A DNA stretch of 64,000 nt from Eubacteriaceae bacterium (GTDB lineage Bacteria > Bacillota > Clostridia > Lachnospirales > Lachnospiraceae). The notes below the pieces were generated by a model. That model saw only the letters and a program-made list of their open reading frames with translations. It made no database searches and was not told where the DNA came from. Below are positions 35,690 to 43,078 of the stretch, in pieces. Position 1 is the first letter of the stretch. Every line of letters begins with the position of its first letter. Location: the NCBI GenBank assembly GCA_910575665.1, contig CAJTFB010000010.1, positions 36,331 through 100,330 on the forward strand, read 5' to 3'. Position numbers and translations under genes: made by a program.

Positions 35690-35857
35690 ATGGAAAATGG
35701 AGTAGCGGAAATTAAGGAAGTAAAGGATATAAGCACCGCCTTAACAAGAGAAAACAAGAAATATGTTATTGCTGTAGCTAATGCTTTGCTTTTTTCACAA
35801 GAAAGTCCGGAACAGCCACGCAATCCCCCAATGCAGACGGCACTATTACAGCGGTAG
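35690..35857 (+). CDS. Small phage early protein
   Basis: GAAAGGAG precedes ATG 35690. The 55-residue protein contains TRENKKYVIAVANALLFSQ and a Pro-rich tail. The family is unknown to me; it occupies the cro position right of the third repressor. Confidence 0.6.
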   Translation: MENGVAEIKEVKDISTALTRENKKYVIAVANALLFSQESPEQPRNPPMQTALLQR

Positions 35858-35866
35858 GAGGTCGCC

Positions 35867-36071
35867 ATGAACGAAAACGCAATGAATTTAAGCAAAATTA
35901 TTGAACTGGGATTGGTCTAATGATAGGACGGAAATCTGGTGTCGTGACCGTGATATGCACGTTTTGGCGCATGGAAACTGGTATCAGGATAATGTCTTGG
36001 AATATATGCATAGAGAAATAGAAAGTTTCATATGGCAGGATGATGATGAGCTGTTTATTGACCTAAAATAA
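35867..36071 (+). pseudogene. Probable frameshifted small phage gene
   Basis: TAGGAGGTCGCC leads to ATG 35867 but the frame ends after 17 codons. The next frame is open from about 35901 to a stop at 36069-36071 and encodes a typical protein-like sequence, NWDWSNDRTEIW to ESFIWQDDDELFIDL. One extra base near 35895-35900 would explain it. A real frameshift in the cell or an assembly error are alternatives. Confidence 0.5.
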
Positions 36072-36140
36072 TGCGGGTGGAGCCTTAACTTAACGAAGGG
36101 AGGGCTTAAGTAAATGACATTGGAAAGCGGGGTGATATGT

Positions 36141-36368
36141 ATGCACTTTAAAGAGTTTTATACTTGCCCAAGCTGTGGCAGGGCAATAAGCGGGGAAGAA
36201 AAAGATGCTGCCTGTGCGGTAGAGACGCATAGGCAGCATTACAAAAAAACTAGCCTTGATTCTTTGGAAAATCAGAAACGAGACTATCTAGGTCTGGCAA
36301 AGAAATTCCACGTTCCAATAAGTTGCGCGATAGCGCATTATGATACTCTTTCAATGCCAGATATATGA
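36141..36368 (+). CDS. Small zinc-ribbon-like early protein
   Basis: GGGGTGATATGT precedes ATG 36141. The 75-residue product begins MHFKEFYTCPSCGRAIS with a CPSC knuckle and a later Cys. It shares its start region (GGTGATATGTATG) with genes at 37469 and 39357. Its last 40 codons overlap, antisense, the gene at 36250-36525, so the true end may have been altered by recombination. Confidence 0.5.
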   Translation: MHFKEFYTCPSCGRAISGEEKDAACAVETHRQHYKKTSLDSLENQKRDYLGLAKKFHVPISCAIAHYDTLSMPDI

Positions 36369-36525
36369 CACGGTACATTGAAGCAATTGTCATTTCATGT
36401 TCTTGCGCTTGCTGGACATCTGCGACGTCGCTGAATTTAGCGGCTGTATCTGCTGATTTGTGCATAAGATCAAGGGCATGGTTTTTAACGTACTCGTTCA
36501 TAATTTTATTTTCAAAATCGTTCAT
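36250..36525 (-). CDS. Helical early phage protein under hairpin-leader promoter 1
   Basis: GAAAGGAG precedes ATG 36525. The 91-residue product is helical (NDFENKIMNEYVKNHALDLMHK to SMYRVIYLALKEYHNAL) with no recognised domain. It is read from the promoter and 5' hairpin at 36550-36603. Confidence 0.65.
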   Translation of the reverse strand: MNDFENKIMNEYVKNHALDLMHKSADTAAKFSDVADVQQAQEHEMTIASMYRVIYLALKEYHNALSRNLLERGISLPDLDSLVSDFPKNQG

Positions 36526-36549
36526 AGCAGACTCCTTTCGTATGTACTC

Positions 36550-36603
36550 GGCATTGGCAGATGCCTGTACATACAGTATAAGGGACGATGGCAGGAAAAG
36601 CAA
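36550..36603 (-). promoter_or_regulatory. Hairpin-leader promoter cassette, copy 1
   Basis: On the minus strand TTGCTT (36603-36598) and TATACT (36580-36575) are 17 bases apart. The transcript would start near 36568 and begin with the hairpin GGCAU-CUGCCA-AUGCC (36565-36550). About 100 further bases on the right are shared with copy 2. Confidence 0.75.
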
Positions 36604-36696
36604 GGAAGGCATGATGAAGAATCCAAAGAAAAAGTATAAGGAAGTGCAACCCAACCAAGCAACTCGTATAAAGTGATGAAACTGAGGTGAAAAATA

Positions 36697-36939
36697 GTGG
36701 GAATAATTTCTGTGGAACAATTAATGGATTTCTCTGATTCTGTGTTAGTGGATATTTATAGGACTTTGAATCACTGGAAATGGTCGGAAACTCTGGGGGA
36801 TAAGCCGGAGGGATGGGAAGAAATGCCGGACTATAAGAAACCATATATGGGTGAATGTAAAACAAAAGAAGAAGTTATTCGCCCATATATGAACATGATC
36901 CGGGCCAGAATACCAATGCAGAGGATTTATCCGGTTTAG
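36697..36939 (+). CDS. Hypothetical early phage protein
   Basis: GAGGTGAAAAATA precedes the GTG start. The 80-residue product (EQLMDFSDSVLVDIYRTLNHWKW) has several Trp and Tyr residues and no recognised domain. Its stop overlaps the end of the convergent DUF2513-like gene by four bases. Confidence 0.6.
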   Translation: MGIISVEQLMDFSDSVLVDIYRTLNHWKWSETLGDKPEGWEEMPDYKKPYMGECKTKEEVIRPYMNMIRARIPMQRIYPV

Positions 36940-37298
36940 TTATCGGTAAGTTTTAGTTTGCTTTTTAAAATATCTGTGCCGAGATCAATGGCGACGTTTG
37001 CAATAGCCTTGAAGGAAGCAGAGCCTCCAAGCTTTAATGCATCAGATAATTTGTATTCATGCCCTTGAAAGGTAAGATCTCCAATACACCTGATGATCGG
37101 CTCGGAACTGGTGTATGGGCACAAAAGAAACAGATTAATATAACCACCCTCATATAACCGCCAGCAGGTGTAAATTATTTGATTGACTGTATATTGCGGG
37201 AGCAGCGAAGAAAAGTCATGTATTGTCATCTTTACAAAACCTGGTTGCTGTTCAAGGGTTATAAGAATATCGCGGACACATTCGATATCTAATTTCAT
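36936..37298 (-). CDS. DUF2513-like protein
   Basis: This 120-residue protein begins MKLDIECVRDILITLEQQPG and has a winged-helix-like YTVNQIIYTCWRLYEGGYI and DLTFQGHEYKLSDAL, the pattern of DUF2513. These occur in phage early regions; function is unknown. AGAAAGGAA precedes ATG 37298. Its leader carries the fifth CUGCCA-loop hairpin (37323-37340). Confidence 0.75.
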   Translation of the reverse strand: MKLDIECVRDILITLEQQPGFVKMTIHDFSSLLPQYTVNQIIYTCWRLYEGGYINLFLLCPYTSSEPIIRCIGDLTFQGHEYKLSDALKLGGSASFKAIANVAIDLGTDILKSKLKLTDN

Positions 37299-37322
37299 GG
37301 AATATTCCTTTCTTTTAATATT

Positions 37323-37377
37323 TTAGCATGGCAGTGCTAATAAGGAAATTATACCAGATGGAAGTGTGGGATGGCAA
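37323..37377 (-). promoter_or_regulatory. Hairpin-leader promoter cassette, divergent copy 5
   Basis: On the minus strand TTGCCA (37377-37372) and TATAAT (37353-37348) are 18 bases apart. The transcript start falls near 37341 and the RNA would begin with the perfect hairpin UUAGCA-CUGCCA-UGCUAA (37340-37323). The loop matches copies 1-4 while the stem is entirely different. Confidence 0.7.
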
Positions 37378-37468
37378 GTCGATTGATATTTTTGGAGTGA
37401 GGAGGTCAATATACAGTGGAACACTTTTCCGAAAAGGGAGAAGAGAAAAGCGACAGGAGGTGATATGT

Positions 37469-37696
37469 ATGTGTTTAAAAGAGCTACGGGACAAAGTAAT
37501 AGGTGTTGCTGAAAAATACGCTGATTTGCTGGGCAGGCAGATAGATAAGGTCTCAGAAGATGAAATGGCAACGATAAAAGATATCGAAGAAATCAACGAA
37601 GGTATACGGACACTTCATCATGCAGTTGGAACAATTTCCAAACTGGACGCCTGTTGTGTGTGGCATGATTCCCAGATTGCACCACCAAATCCATAA
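37469..37696 (+). CDS. Small early phage protein
   Basis: AGGAGGTGATATGT precedes ATG 37469. The 75-residue product (CLKELRDKVIGVAEKYADLLG) is helical, with a possible Cys/His pair near its end. A truncated paralogue begins at 39357. No family is recognised. Confidence 0.6.
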   Translation: MCLKELRDKVIGVAEKYADLLGRQIDKVSEDEMATIKDIEEINEGIRTLHHAVGTISKLDACCVWHDSQIAPPNP

Positions 37697-37733
37697 TGTC
37701 CATTATTTAATCGAAGGAAGGAGGTATGAGAAG

Positions 37734-37997
37734 GTGGCGATAAACAGACATTCGTTGAGAATAAAAGCAGATGGATTTGATCCGAATAAGATCAAAAAAG
37801 CATGTGACTTTATTTTTAGGTATTTAAGTGAAGAAGAGTTTTGTTTATTAGAAATGGAACATGTGATGTCCTCAATGGGTCTCATATTGTCAGATATGCT
37901 AAAAGATGACCCATTGAGGAAAATAGCTGAATTTGGCTATTCTTCATCTGTAGACAGTGTATTTTCCTGTAAAGTTGCTTCGAATACGAAATCATAA
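37734..37997 (+). CDS. Hypothetical early phage protein
   Basis: GAAGGAAGGAGG lies 10 bases before GTG 37734, which is my preferred start. The 87-residue product (NRHSLRIKADGFDPNKIKKACDFIF) has no recognised domain. Its 3' end overlaps the convergent gene at 37937 by 61 bases. Confidence 0.5.
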   Translation: MAINRHSLRIKADGFDPNKIKKACDFIFRYLSEEEFCLLEMEHVMSSMGLILSDMLKDDPLRKIAEFGYSSSVDSVFSCKVASNTKS

Positions 37998-38155
37998 ATA
38001 TTAGTATATAATTGCAATATTTTCTTTGCAGCCATACCGGAATTCTGCACATCACCTGGGACAAAAGCATTCTCAGGAAGTTTCTGGATTTCATGTTCAC
38101 AAAAAGCGAGTGCAATATTATGTGCAGCAGTTTCTGGATTTATGTAATTTGCCAT
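37937..38155 (-). CDS. Helical early phage protein under hairpin-leader promoter 2
   Basis: AAAGGAG precedes ATG 38155. The 72-residue product (NPETAAHNIALAFCEHEIQKL to LYTNIYDFVFEATLQE) resembles the 51-residue protein at 39851 in its pattern AH-x2-AL and Y-x3-Y, so the two may be paralogues. Function is unknown. Confidence 0.68.
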   Translation of the reverse strand: MANYINPETAAHNIALAFCEHEIQKLPENAFVPGDVQNSGMAAKKILQLYTNIYDFVFEATLQENTLSTDEE

Positions 38156-38180
38156 GTTTATTCTCCTTTCTTATGTACTC

Positions 38181-38234
38181 AGCATTGGCAGATGCCTGTA
38201 CATACAGTATAAGGGACGATGGCAGGAAAAGCAA
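38181..38234 (-). promoter_or_regulatory. Hairpin-leader promoter cassette, copy 2
   Basis: TTGCTT (38234-38229) and TATACT (38211-38206) are 17 bases apart on the minus strand. The 5' hairpin reads GGCAU-CUGCCA-AUGCU (38196-38181), with one G-C pair of copy 1 changed to G-U. Confidence 0.75.
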
Positions 38235-38287
38235 GGAAGGCATGACGGAGATTCCAAAGAAAAGGTATAGGGCAGCACAACCCAGCC

Positions 38288-38374
38288 AAGCAACTCGTAT
38301 AAACATACAGTATATTCACTGAATGAGTCTGTAGCAACAAATAAACGAATTGGGAGTAAAACAATAAGAGAGGG
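38288..38374. repeat. Dispersed repeat, copy 2 (partner at 34326-34412)
   Basis: This stretch matches 34326-34412 almost completely. It directly precedes the small gene at 38386, whereas copy 1 precedes no intact gene. Confidence 0.85.
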
Positions 38375-38385
38375 GTGATTGGACT

Positions 38386-38559
38386 ATGATGCCAAGATCA
38401 AGAGGGACCGATTGTGCAAGAGTGACTACGGTCATTGTTACAAAATCATTGCGTGGTTCTGGGACTGAGGAGGATCCATGTAGGACAGTAACACAATATT
38501 GGAGTTTTGACGGGAATCTTTTAGCTGAGAATGATCCAGGGGCAAAAGAAAAAGAGTAG
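38386..38559 (+). CDS. Small phage protein
   Basis: GAGGGGTGATTGG precedes ATG 38386 (ATG 38389 is an alternative). The 57-residue product contains RGTDCARVTTVIVTKSLRGSGT and RTVTQYWSFDGNLLAENDP, a pattern I associate with small Firmicutes prophage proteins of unknown function. It ends five bases before the convergent gene at 38564. Confidence 0.65.
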   Translation: MMPRSRGTDCARVTTVIVTKSLRGSGTEEDPCRTVTQYWSFDGNLLAENDPGAKEKE

Positions 38560-38563
38560 TTCC

Positions 38564-39232
38564 CTACTCTGTTCTTTTTCGCTCTGATTGCTTGGCTTCA
38601 TCAATACCTATAATATCGGTGTAAAGCGAATCCTGTTGATGGCGGTTTATGTACCATTGTTCCATGAGAAGTTCAATTAGTTTTATAAGTTTTTCTGCCT
38701 CACCTGGTTCGATATCAACAATTAGATTAATATCTTTTTCCATATGAGCACCAATATTCCCGATGCGTCGAACGCCATTAATTACTTTCCATTGAGTGGC
38801 AGGTATCTTTCCCTCTAACTGTTCGATTGCTTTGGAAAGATTTGACTCTCTGACGTTCCAGAAGTCTCGAATCATGCCTTGCAGGCAGCGGCGGGATAGA
38901 GTGGCGGACGCTTTTGGACTGAGATTTATAATAGCGCAGGATTCTTCATAATCCTGCCGGATTGCCTTTGGAATATAATCGGGAAATTGTTTAGCGAGTG
39001 ATTTTGGACGAATGACAGTATTGATGTCCGATACTTTTGCGCCCTTCCCCAAAGCGAATATTGTATATTCCTTACAGTTTGGACACATATGGAATGCAAT
39101 CTGAATACAGGATTCACCATAACCATAAATATCTGTATCATGATGATTTCTAAAGCCAGGAAATCTGTTTTGTAAAGTATCATCGGATAAAGCCATAATG
39201 TTTGAACAATATGGGCACTGAAAACTAGACAT
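38564..39232 (-). CDS. DUF4145-like protein with N-terminal zinc ribbon
   Basis: The 222-residue product has CPYC and CPNC knuckles (MSSFQCPYCSN, HMCPNCKEY) and a helical DUF4145-type domain (ASATLSRRCLQGMIRDF to RRIGNIGAHMEKD). DUF4145 proteins are common near phage and defence genes; function is not settled. ATG 39232 is preferred because GAAAGG lies before it; ATG 39250 is also in frame. Its promoter has no CUGCCA hairpin. Confidence 0.75.
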   Translation of the reverse strand: MSSFQCPYCSNIMALSDDTLQNRFPGFRNHHDTDIYGYGESCIQIAFHMCPNCKEYTIFALGKGAKVSDINTVIRPKSLAKQFPDYIPKAIRQDYEESCAIINLSPKASATLSRRCLQGMIRDFWNVRESNLSKAIEQLEGKIPATQWKVINGVRRIGNIGAHMEKDINLIVDIEPGEAEKLIKLIELLMEQWYINRHQQDSLYTDIIGIDEAKQSERKRTE

Positions 39233-39356
39233 AAGACCATAACCTTTCATTACTATATTTTTAAGGATTATATCATATAGTTGACAGAAATGGAAGAAAA
39301 AGATGAAAACAAACAGATTAGGATTAAAAAATGAGCAAGAAGAGGAGGTGATATGT

Positions 39357-39491
39357 ATGTATTTTAAAGAACTACAAGGCAAAGTAATAGGTGTTGCTGA
39401 AAAGTACGCTGATTTGCTGGGCGGCCACATTCGATGCAGAAGGAGTCGTCATCCTTGTTTTCCGCATGGCCTCTGGCACAAGTCCACATAA
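39357..39491 (+). pseudogene. Truncated paralogue of the gene at 37469
   Basis: GAGGAGGTGATATGT and the first ~22 codons (YFKELQGKVIGVAEKYADLLG) match 37469. After 39423 the match stops and the frame continues only as the antisense of the small zinc-ribbon gene at 39364-39489. A deletion or recombination has fused the two. Confidence 0.65.
39364..39489 (-). CDS. Small zinc-ribbon protein under hairpin-leader promoter 3
   Basis: GGAAAGGAG precedes ATG 39489. The 41-residue product (MWTCARGHAENKDDDSFCIECGRP) has a C-x3-H...C-x2-C metal site. Its last ~18 codons lie in sequence antisense to the truncated gene at 39357, so the natural C-terminus may have been lost. Confidence 0.5.
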   Translation of the reverse strand: MWTCARGHAENKDDDSFCIECGRPANQRTFQQHLLLCLVVL

Positions 39492-39538
39492 AAATTTCTC
39501 CTTTCCATGAATCATTGATATTGATTCTTTATGTACTC

Positions 39539-39592
39539 GGCATTGGCAGATGCCTGTACATACAGTATAGGAGAGGATGACTGAAAAAGCAA
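39539..39592 (-). promoter_or_regulatory. Hairpin-leader promoter cassette, copy 3
   Basis: TTGCTT (39592-39587) and TATACT (39569-39564) are 17 bases apart on the minus strand. The 5' hairpin is GGCAU-CUGCCA-AUGCC (39554-39539). Confidence 0.75.
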
Positions 39593-39668
39593 GGAAAGCA
39601 TGATAAAGGATTCCAAGGAGTGTAATCCAGAAGAATATAAATCAATGAATTAGAAGGGAGGCTATACG

Positions 39669-39854
39669 ATGGGAGAAAAAAGATACAATAATGATGGATT
39701 TAAAATTATCTTACATCTAACAGGGAAAGAAGGGCTGATCGATGAATGTCTGGAATGGTTAAGAACTAAAGGGTTGACAGTTGCAGAAGCCATGGAATTA
39801 TTGGAGCTGACGCTCGCAAATGTTCGCAAGGCTTCTTTAGATAAAAAACTTTAG
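39669..39854 (+). CDS. Small early phage protein
   Basis: GAAGGGAGG precedes ATG 39669. The 61-residue product (DGFKIILHLTGKEGLIDECLEWLRTKGLTVAEAMELL) is probably helical. Its stop overlaps that of the convergent gene at 39851 by four bases. No family is recognised. Confidence 0.6.
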   Translation: MGEKRYNNDGFKIILHLTGKEGLIDECLEWLRTKGLTVAEAMELLELTLANVRKASLDKKL

Positions 39855-40006
39855 TTTTCCGGATGTGGAGACAATTCACTAAGGTATCGCATATATACCT
39901 GTTTGTATACAGTGACAAGTTGCTGGGGTTCATCAACATCACGCTTTTCCATATACCTCTCCATGTACAGAAGTGCAAGTTCATGAGCACGTTGTTCTAC
40001 ATCCAT
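39851..40006 (-). CDS. 51-residue early phage protein under hairpin-leader promoter 4
   Basis: AGAGGGA precedes ATG 40006. The product (DVEQRAHELALLYMERYMEK to YKQVYMRYLSEL) resembles the protein at 37937 in its spacing of hydrophobic and aromatic residues. Function is unknown. Confidence 0.62.
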   Translation of the reverse strand: MDVEQRAHELALLYMERYMEKRDVDEPQQLVTVYKQVYMRYLSELSPHPEN

Positions 40007-40032
40007 AAAAATTCCCTCTTTTTAATATACTC

Positions 40033-40086
40033 AGCTCTGGCAGGAGCCTGTACATTTAGTATAGGGGAGGATGACTGAAAAAGCAA
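40033..40086 (-). promoter_or_regulatory. Hairpin-leader promoter cassette, copy 4 (covarying stem)
   Basis: TTGCTT (40086-40081) and TATACT (40063-40058) are 17 bases apart on the minus strand. The 5' hairpin reads GGCUC-CUGCCA-GAGCU (40048-40033): two stem pairs differ from copies 1-3 on both sides yet pairing is kept, and the loop is unchanged. Confidence 0.75.
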
Positions 40087-40151
40087 GAAAGATAAAAACG
40101 GGAAAGAAAGACAACCCATATTGCATACTCTAAATAGAAGGGAGGTTTTCC

Positions 40152-40301
40152 ATGAAATACATATATCGCGTAAATGGGGAAGAAAGATTTCCGACAATAG
40201 AGGAACGTCAAAAACTGACGAGACAGTTTATGGAAGGGCTTGGATTTAGACCGGTAAAAACAGACAAGAAGAACACTGTTAAGACGGTAAAAAACAAATA
40301 A
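40152..40301 (+). CDS. 49-residue basic phage protein
   Basis: GAAGGGAGG precedes ATG 40152. The product (KYIYRVNGEERFPTIEER to VKTVKNK) has a lysine-rich tail. No family is recognised. It lies 48 bases before the lytic transglycosylase gene. Confidence 0.58.
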   Translation: MKYIYRVNGEERFPTIEERQKLTRQFMEGLGFRPVKTDKKNTVKTVKNK

Positions 40302-40349
40302 GAGAAAGTGGTCCAATGGGCCACTGGAAAGGACAAGCTCAGTGAATCA

Positions 40350-40976
40350 ATGAATAAAAAATTTAAACCAAGGCATACCGGTACCACTCTCATGCTTGCC
40401 GCTACACTCACTATCATCCAACTGATCAACCAGGAATGGAACGGAAATATCATCCGCTTAGAAGCCGAGATACAGCAGGAGGCAAAGAGCGGGATCATGC
40501 TACCAGTATATCAGGAAGCATTTGCGGAAGAAATACAGCCACTACAGTACCGATACATCAAAGGTTGTTCCCTTTCCCGAAAGATTCAGAGGCAGATCTT
40601 CCATGTCTGCGAGGACAGCAATCTCTCCTTTGAACTGGTCATGTCCCTCATATATGAAGAAAGCGGATGGGATCCGGGATGCATATCGGATAACGGGGAA
40701 TCTGTCGGACTTATGCAGATACAGAAAAGATGGCATAAAAAGCTGATGGACAAGATAGGGTGTACTGATCTCACCGATCCAGTGCAGAACATCCGCGTAG
40801 GGACAGAGTTACTAAAAAGACACTTTTGTACTTATCTGGATCCAGCCTGGGCGCTTATGGCATATAACGGTGGAAAAGCTTATGCAGATCGTATGATTAA
40901 AGCAAACAAACTTAGTGCCTACGCTGTAAGAATACTACGCCGGGCCGCCAGATACGAAAGGAGTAATGGGATATGA
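40350..40976 (+). CDS. SLT-domain lytic transglycosylase
   Basis: The 208-residue product has an N-terminal hydrophobic segment (LMLAATLTIIQLI) and a soluble lytic transglycosylase domain with catalytic Glu in IYEESGWDP, SVGLMQIQ and AWALMAYNGG. It would cleave peptidoglycan outside the membrane. The start is uncertain: ATG 40350 has only a distant AAAGGA, and GTG 40308 is in frame. The place in the early region, not the lysis region, is unusual. It overlaps the next gene as ATGA. Confidence 0.85.
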   Translation: MNKKFKPRHTGTTLMLAATLTIIQLINQEWNGNIIRLEAEIQQEAKSGIMLPVYQEAFAEEIQPLQYRYIKGCSLSRKIQRQIFHVCEDSNLSFELVMSLIYEESGWDPGCISDNGESVGLMQIQKRWHKKLMDKIGCTDLTDPVQNIRVGTELLKRHFCTYLDPAWALMAYNGGKAYADRMIKANKLSAYAVRILRRAARYERSNGI

Positions 40977-41218
40977 GACAGATGTTGTCCGGAAGAATTA
41001 TGGAGTTAGGAATTTTTTTAAATGGGTTTGAGGGAATTGAAACACATGTACTCCTGCATGGTAACACAGGATGCCTATGTGTGGAGGTCTACGAGGATAA
41101 CGTCCTGACATATGAAAACAAAACTTTTATTACAAACGAGCGCGGTCTCCTGGAGATCAAGCAAGATATGACAAAAATGCACCAACAAGTCACAAAAAGC
41201 AAGAGGAGGTATCAATGA
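40973..41218 (+). CDS. Hypothetical phage protein
   Basis: The 81-residue product (SGRIMELGIFLNGFEGIETHVLLHG) is not recognised. Its start overlaps the upstream stop and its stop overlaps the next start, so three genes here are translationally coupled. Confidence 0.65.
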   Translation: MRQMLSGRIMELGIFLNGFEGIETHVLLHGNTGCLCVEVYEDNVLTYENKTFITNERGLLEIKQDMTKMHQQVTKSKRRYQ

Positions 41219-41400
41219 TGGATGCATACTACCCAGACAACGACACAAAGGTCACAGATCCTTTTTATCTTTTTCTATGTCAAAACGGGCACCAAGAATG
41301 GTGTGTGACCCCCATTACTTACTGCCCCTACTGCGGAGCAGTGATCAAAAGCTGTGCTCCAGTAAACAAGAATAAAAAAGAAGCAGTCAGCTGCAACTGA
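41215..41400 (+). CDS. Small zinc-ribbon phage protein
   Basis: AAGAGGAGG precedes the ATG. The 61-residue product has C-x2-NGH and CPYC (TYCPYCGAVIKSC), a likely zinc ribbon. It is the last of three overlapping genes. Confidence 0.65.
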   Translation: MMDAYYPDNDTKVTDPFYLFLCQNGHQEWCVTPITYCPYCGAVIKSCAPVNKNKKEAVSCN

Positions 41401-41516
41401 CTACCTCATAAAAATACTATACATATCTAAATTAATAATTAGTGTAGCATATTCATGAGTAAAAAGCAATAAGAAGTTTGAAAAAGCATGCTAAATAAAT
41501 TGCGTGGAGGTGAAAA

Positions 41517-41720
41517 TTGATAAAAGAGAGTGTGCTATTATCACATTATCCTATTATAAGCACCAAGGCTTTAACATCACGGAAGCCATTACATACAATT
41601 AAGCCTCCCGGTTTCGGGAGGCGGAAAGGAGCTGGGATGAAGCAGGCATACCTAAAATGGACTGCACAGGCTCTAAGCAAAGCCAGGGCCAAAGAGATCA
41701 AGATCTCCTGGAGTAACTAG
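41517..41720 (+). CDS. Possible small basic phage protein (start unsure)
   Basis: GGAGGTGA is followed closely by TTG 41517, giving a 67-residue frame. An internal GGAG-ATG at 41637 would give a 27-residue basic peptide (KQAYLKWTAQALSKARAKEIK). The GCCTCCC...GGGAGGC hairpin at 41601-41620 lies between the two, so only the shorter one may be real. Confidence 0.35.
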   Translation: MIKESVLLSHYPIISTKALTSRKPLHTIKPPGFGRRKGAGMKQAYLKWTAQALSKARAKEIKISWSN

Positions 41721-41823
41721 ATAGAACATTTTGACGTGTGCTAGAAAAAACAGTGGTGGGTAAACAACCGGATAATCTTCGGGAGCTGTATGAAGTTTGA
41801 AGAATTTGACAGGAGAAAAAGAA

Positions 41824-43062
41824 ATGGAAAACGAAGAAATTGAACAGTGGAAGCAGGAGAAAAAGGAACAAAAACAAAGATTCACAGCTATGCAGAATCT
41901 GCCATATAAAGTAAAGGTAAAACGGGCAGAACAAAGAGTATATGAATTTTTGGACGAAATGGACAAGCGTGGCTGTAACGCCCATGTAAGCGTAGGAGGT
42001 CTGGACAGTATTACACTGTTACTCTTCATCCGTCACCTGGGGATAGATATACCAGCAATTTCCGTATCCGGCGTGGAGGATAAAAGCATTCAGAGGATCC
42101 ACAAATCTCTTGGAGTAGAGCGGATCAAATCCTACAAAAGCAAAGTTGAGATTTTAAATGAAGTTGGATTCCCGGTGATCAGCAAACGGATAGCAGGGAA
42201 GATTGATCTGTTACAACATCCAACGGAAAACAACAAAACCGTCAGACACGCCATAATCACAGGCGAATGCGGGGAACAGGGGCATTTTGCAAAAAACAGC
42301 AGAATGCAGCTCCCCCAGAAATGGCTAAGGCTGTTTGCCGGAATGGCAAATAAAGAATATGGAACGCACTATTTACAGGCACCGTTTTTGGTATCAAACA
42401 AATGTTGTTATTACTTGAAGGAAAAACCCTGTGACGACTGGGCAAGGGAACACAACAGTTGGCCATTTTTAGGAATGATGGCCAGTGAGGGAGGACAGAG
42501 GGAAGAGGCGTTGATCGAGCATGGCTGTAACTATTACGGGAAAACAGTAATGCGCTCGGCTCCATTCGCTCCTTTCCAGCGTCAGGACATTTTACAGCTG
42601 GCTCTTGATTTGGAAGTACCAGTGCCGGAAATATATGGGCAGATCAAGCGGAAAGCAGACGGAACCTTATGCACTACCGGGGCACAGAGGACAGGCTGTA
42701 GCATGTGTGGATTTGGAATCCACCTGGAAAAAAGACCGCACCGCTTTGACCGCCTACGGGAACGGAATCCCGCAGAATGGGAATTCTGGATGTATAAATG
42801 TGTGACTGATCCAGAGACTGGGGAAAAGTTCGGCTGGGGGCGTGTCCTTAACTGGATCGGCGTAGAGTGGGAAGATCACCCGGCGGTACAGATATCGCTT
42901 GAAGACTATATAAAAACAGGGACACCTTTTAACCAGGATAACTCTCCACACATTTCCGGCAGCAGTGTTACAGGCGTCGGGAAAATCGACACAAACAGGA
43001 TCCGTGTTTATGATCTTACTGCAAAAAGAGTTTACTTTGAACCGATAGGTCCCAATAAATAA
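41824..43062 (+). CDS. PAPS reductase/ATP-pyrophosphatase-like phage protein
   Basis: This 412-residue protein has the PP-loop SVGGLDSITLL near residue 55, as in PAPS reductases and related N-type ATP pyrophosphatases, and a Cys-rich TGCSMCGFG toward the C-terminus. Such proteins occur in many phages; proposed roles include sulfur or nucleic-acid modification, but the substrate is not known here. AGGAGAAAAAGAA precedes ATG 41824. Confidence 0.8.
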   Translation: MENEEIEQWKQEKKEQKQRFTAMQNLPYKVKVKRAEQRVYEFLDEMDKRGCNAHVSVGGLDSITLLLFIRHLGIDIPAISVSGVEDKSIQRIHKSLGVERIKSYKSKVEILNEVGFPVISKRIAGKIDLLQHPTENNKTVRHAIITGECGEQGHFAKNSRMQLPQKWLRLFAGMANKEYGTHYLQAPFLVSNKCCYYLKEKPCDDWAREHNSWPFLGMMASEGGQREEALIEHGCNYYGKTVMRSAPFAPFQRQDILQLALDLEVPVPEIYGQIKRKADGTLCTTGAQRTGCSMCGFGIHLEKRPHRFDRLRERNPAEWEFWMYKCVTDPETGEKFGWGRVLNWIGVEWEDHPAVQISLEDYIKTGTPFNQDNSPHISGSSVTGVGKIDTNRIRVYDLTAKRVYFEPIGPNK

Positions 43063-43078
43063 AAGCAGGAGGAAACCA

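Noticed and set aside
36365..36676. Plus-strand frame across hairpin cassette 1 (similar frame at 38026-38322)
   Set aside because: The shared part is the promoter cassette itself; in cassettes 3 and 4 the frame is stopped, and the minus-strand promoter and hairpin explain the conservation.
36550..40086. Repeated TGGCAG hairpins as a CRISPR-like array
   Set aside because: Copies are 0.5-1.4 kb apart, lie at promoters and have no regular spacers.
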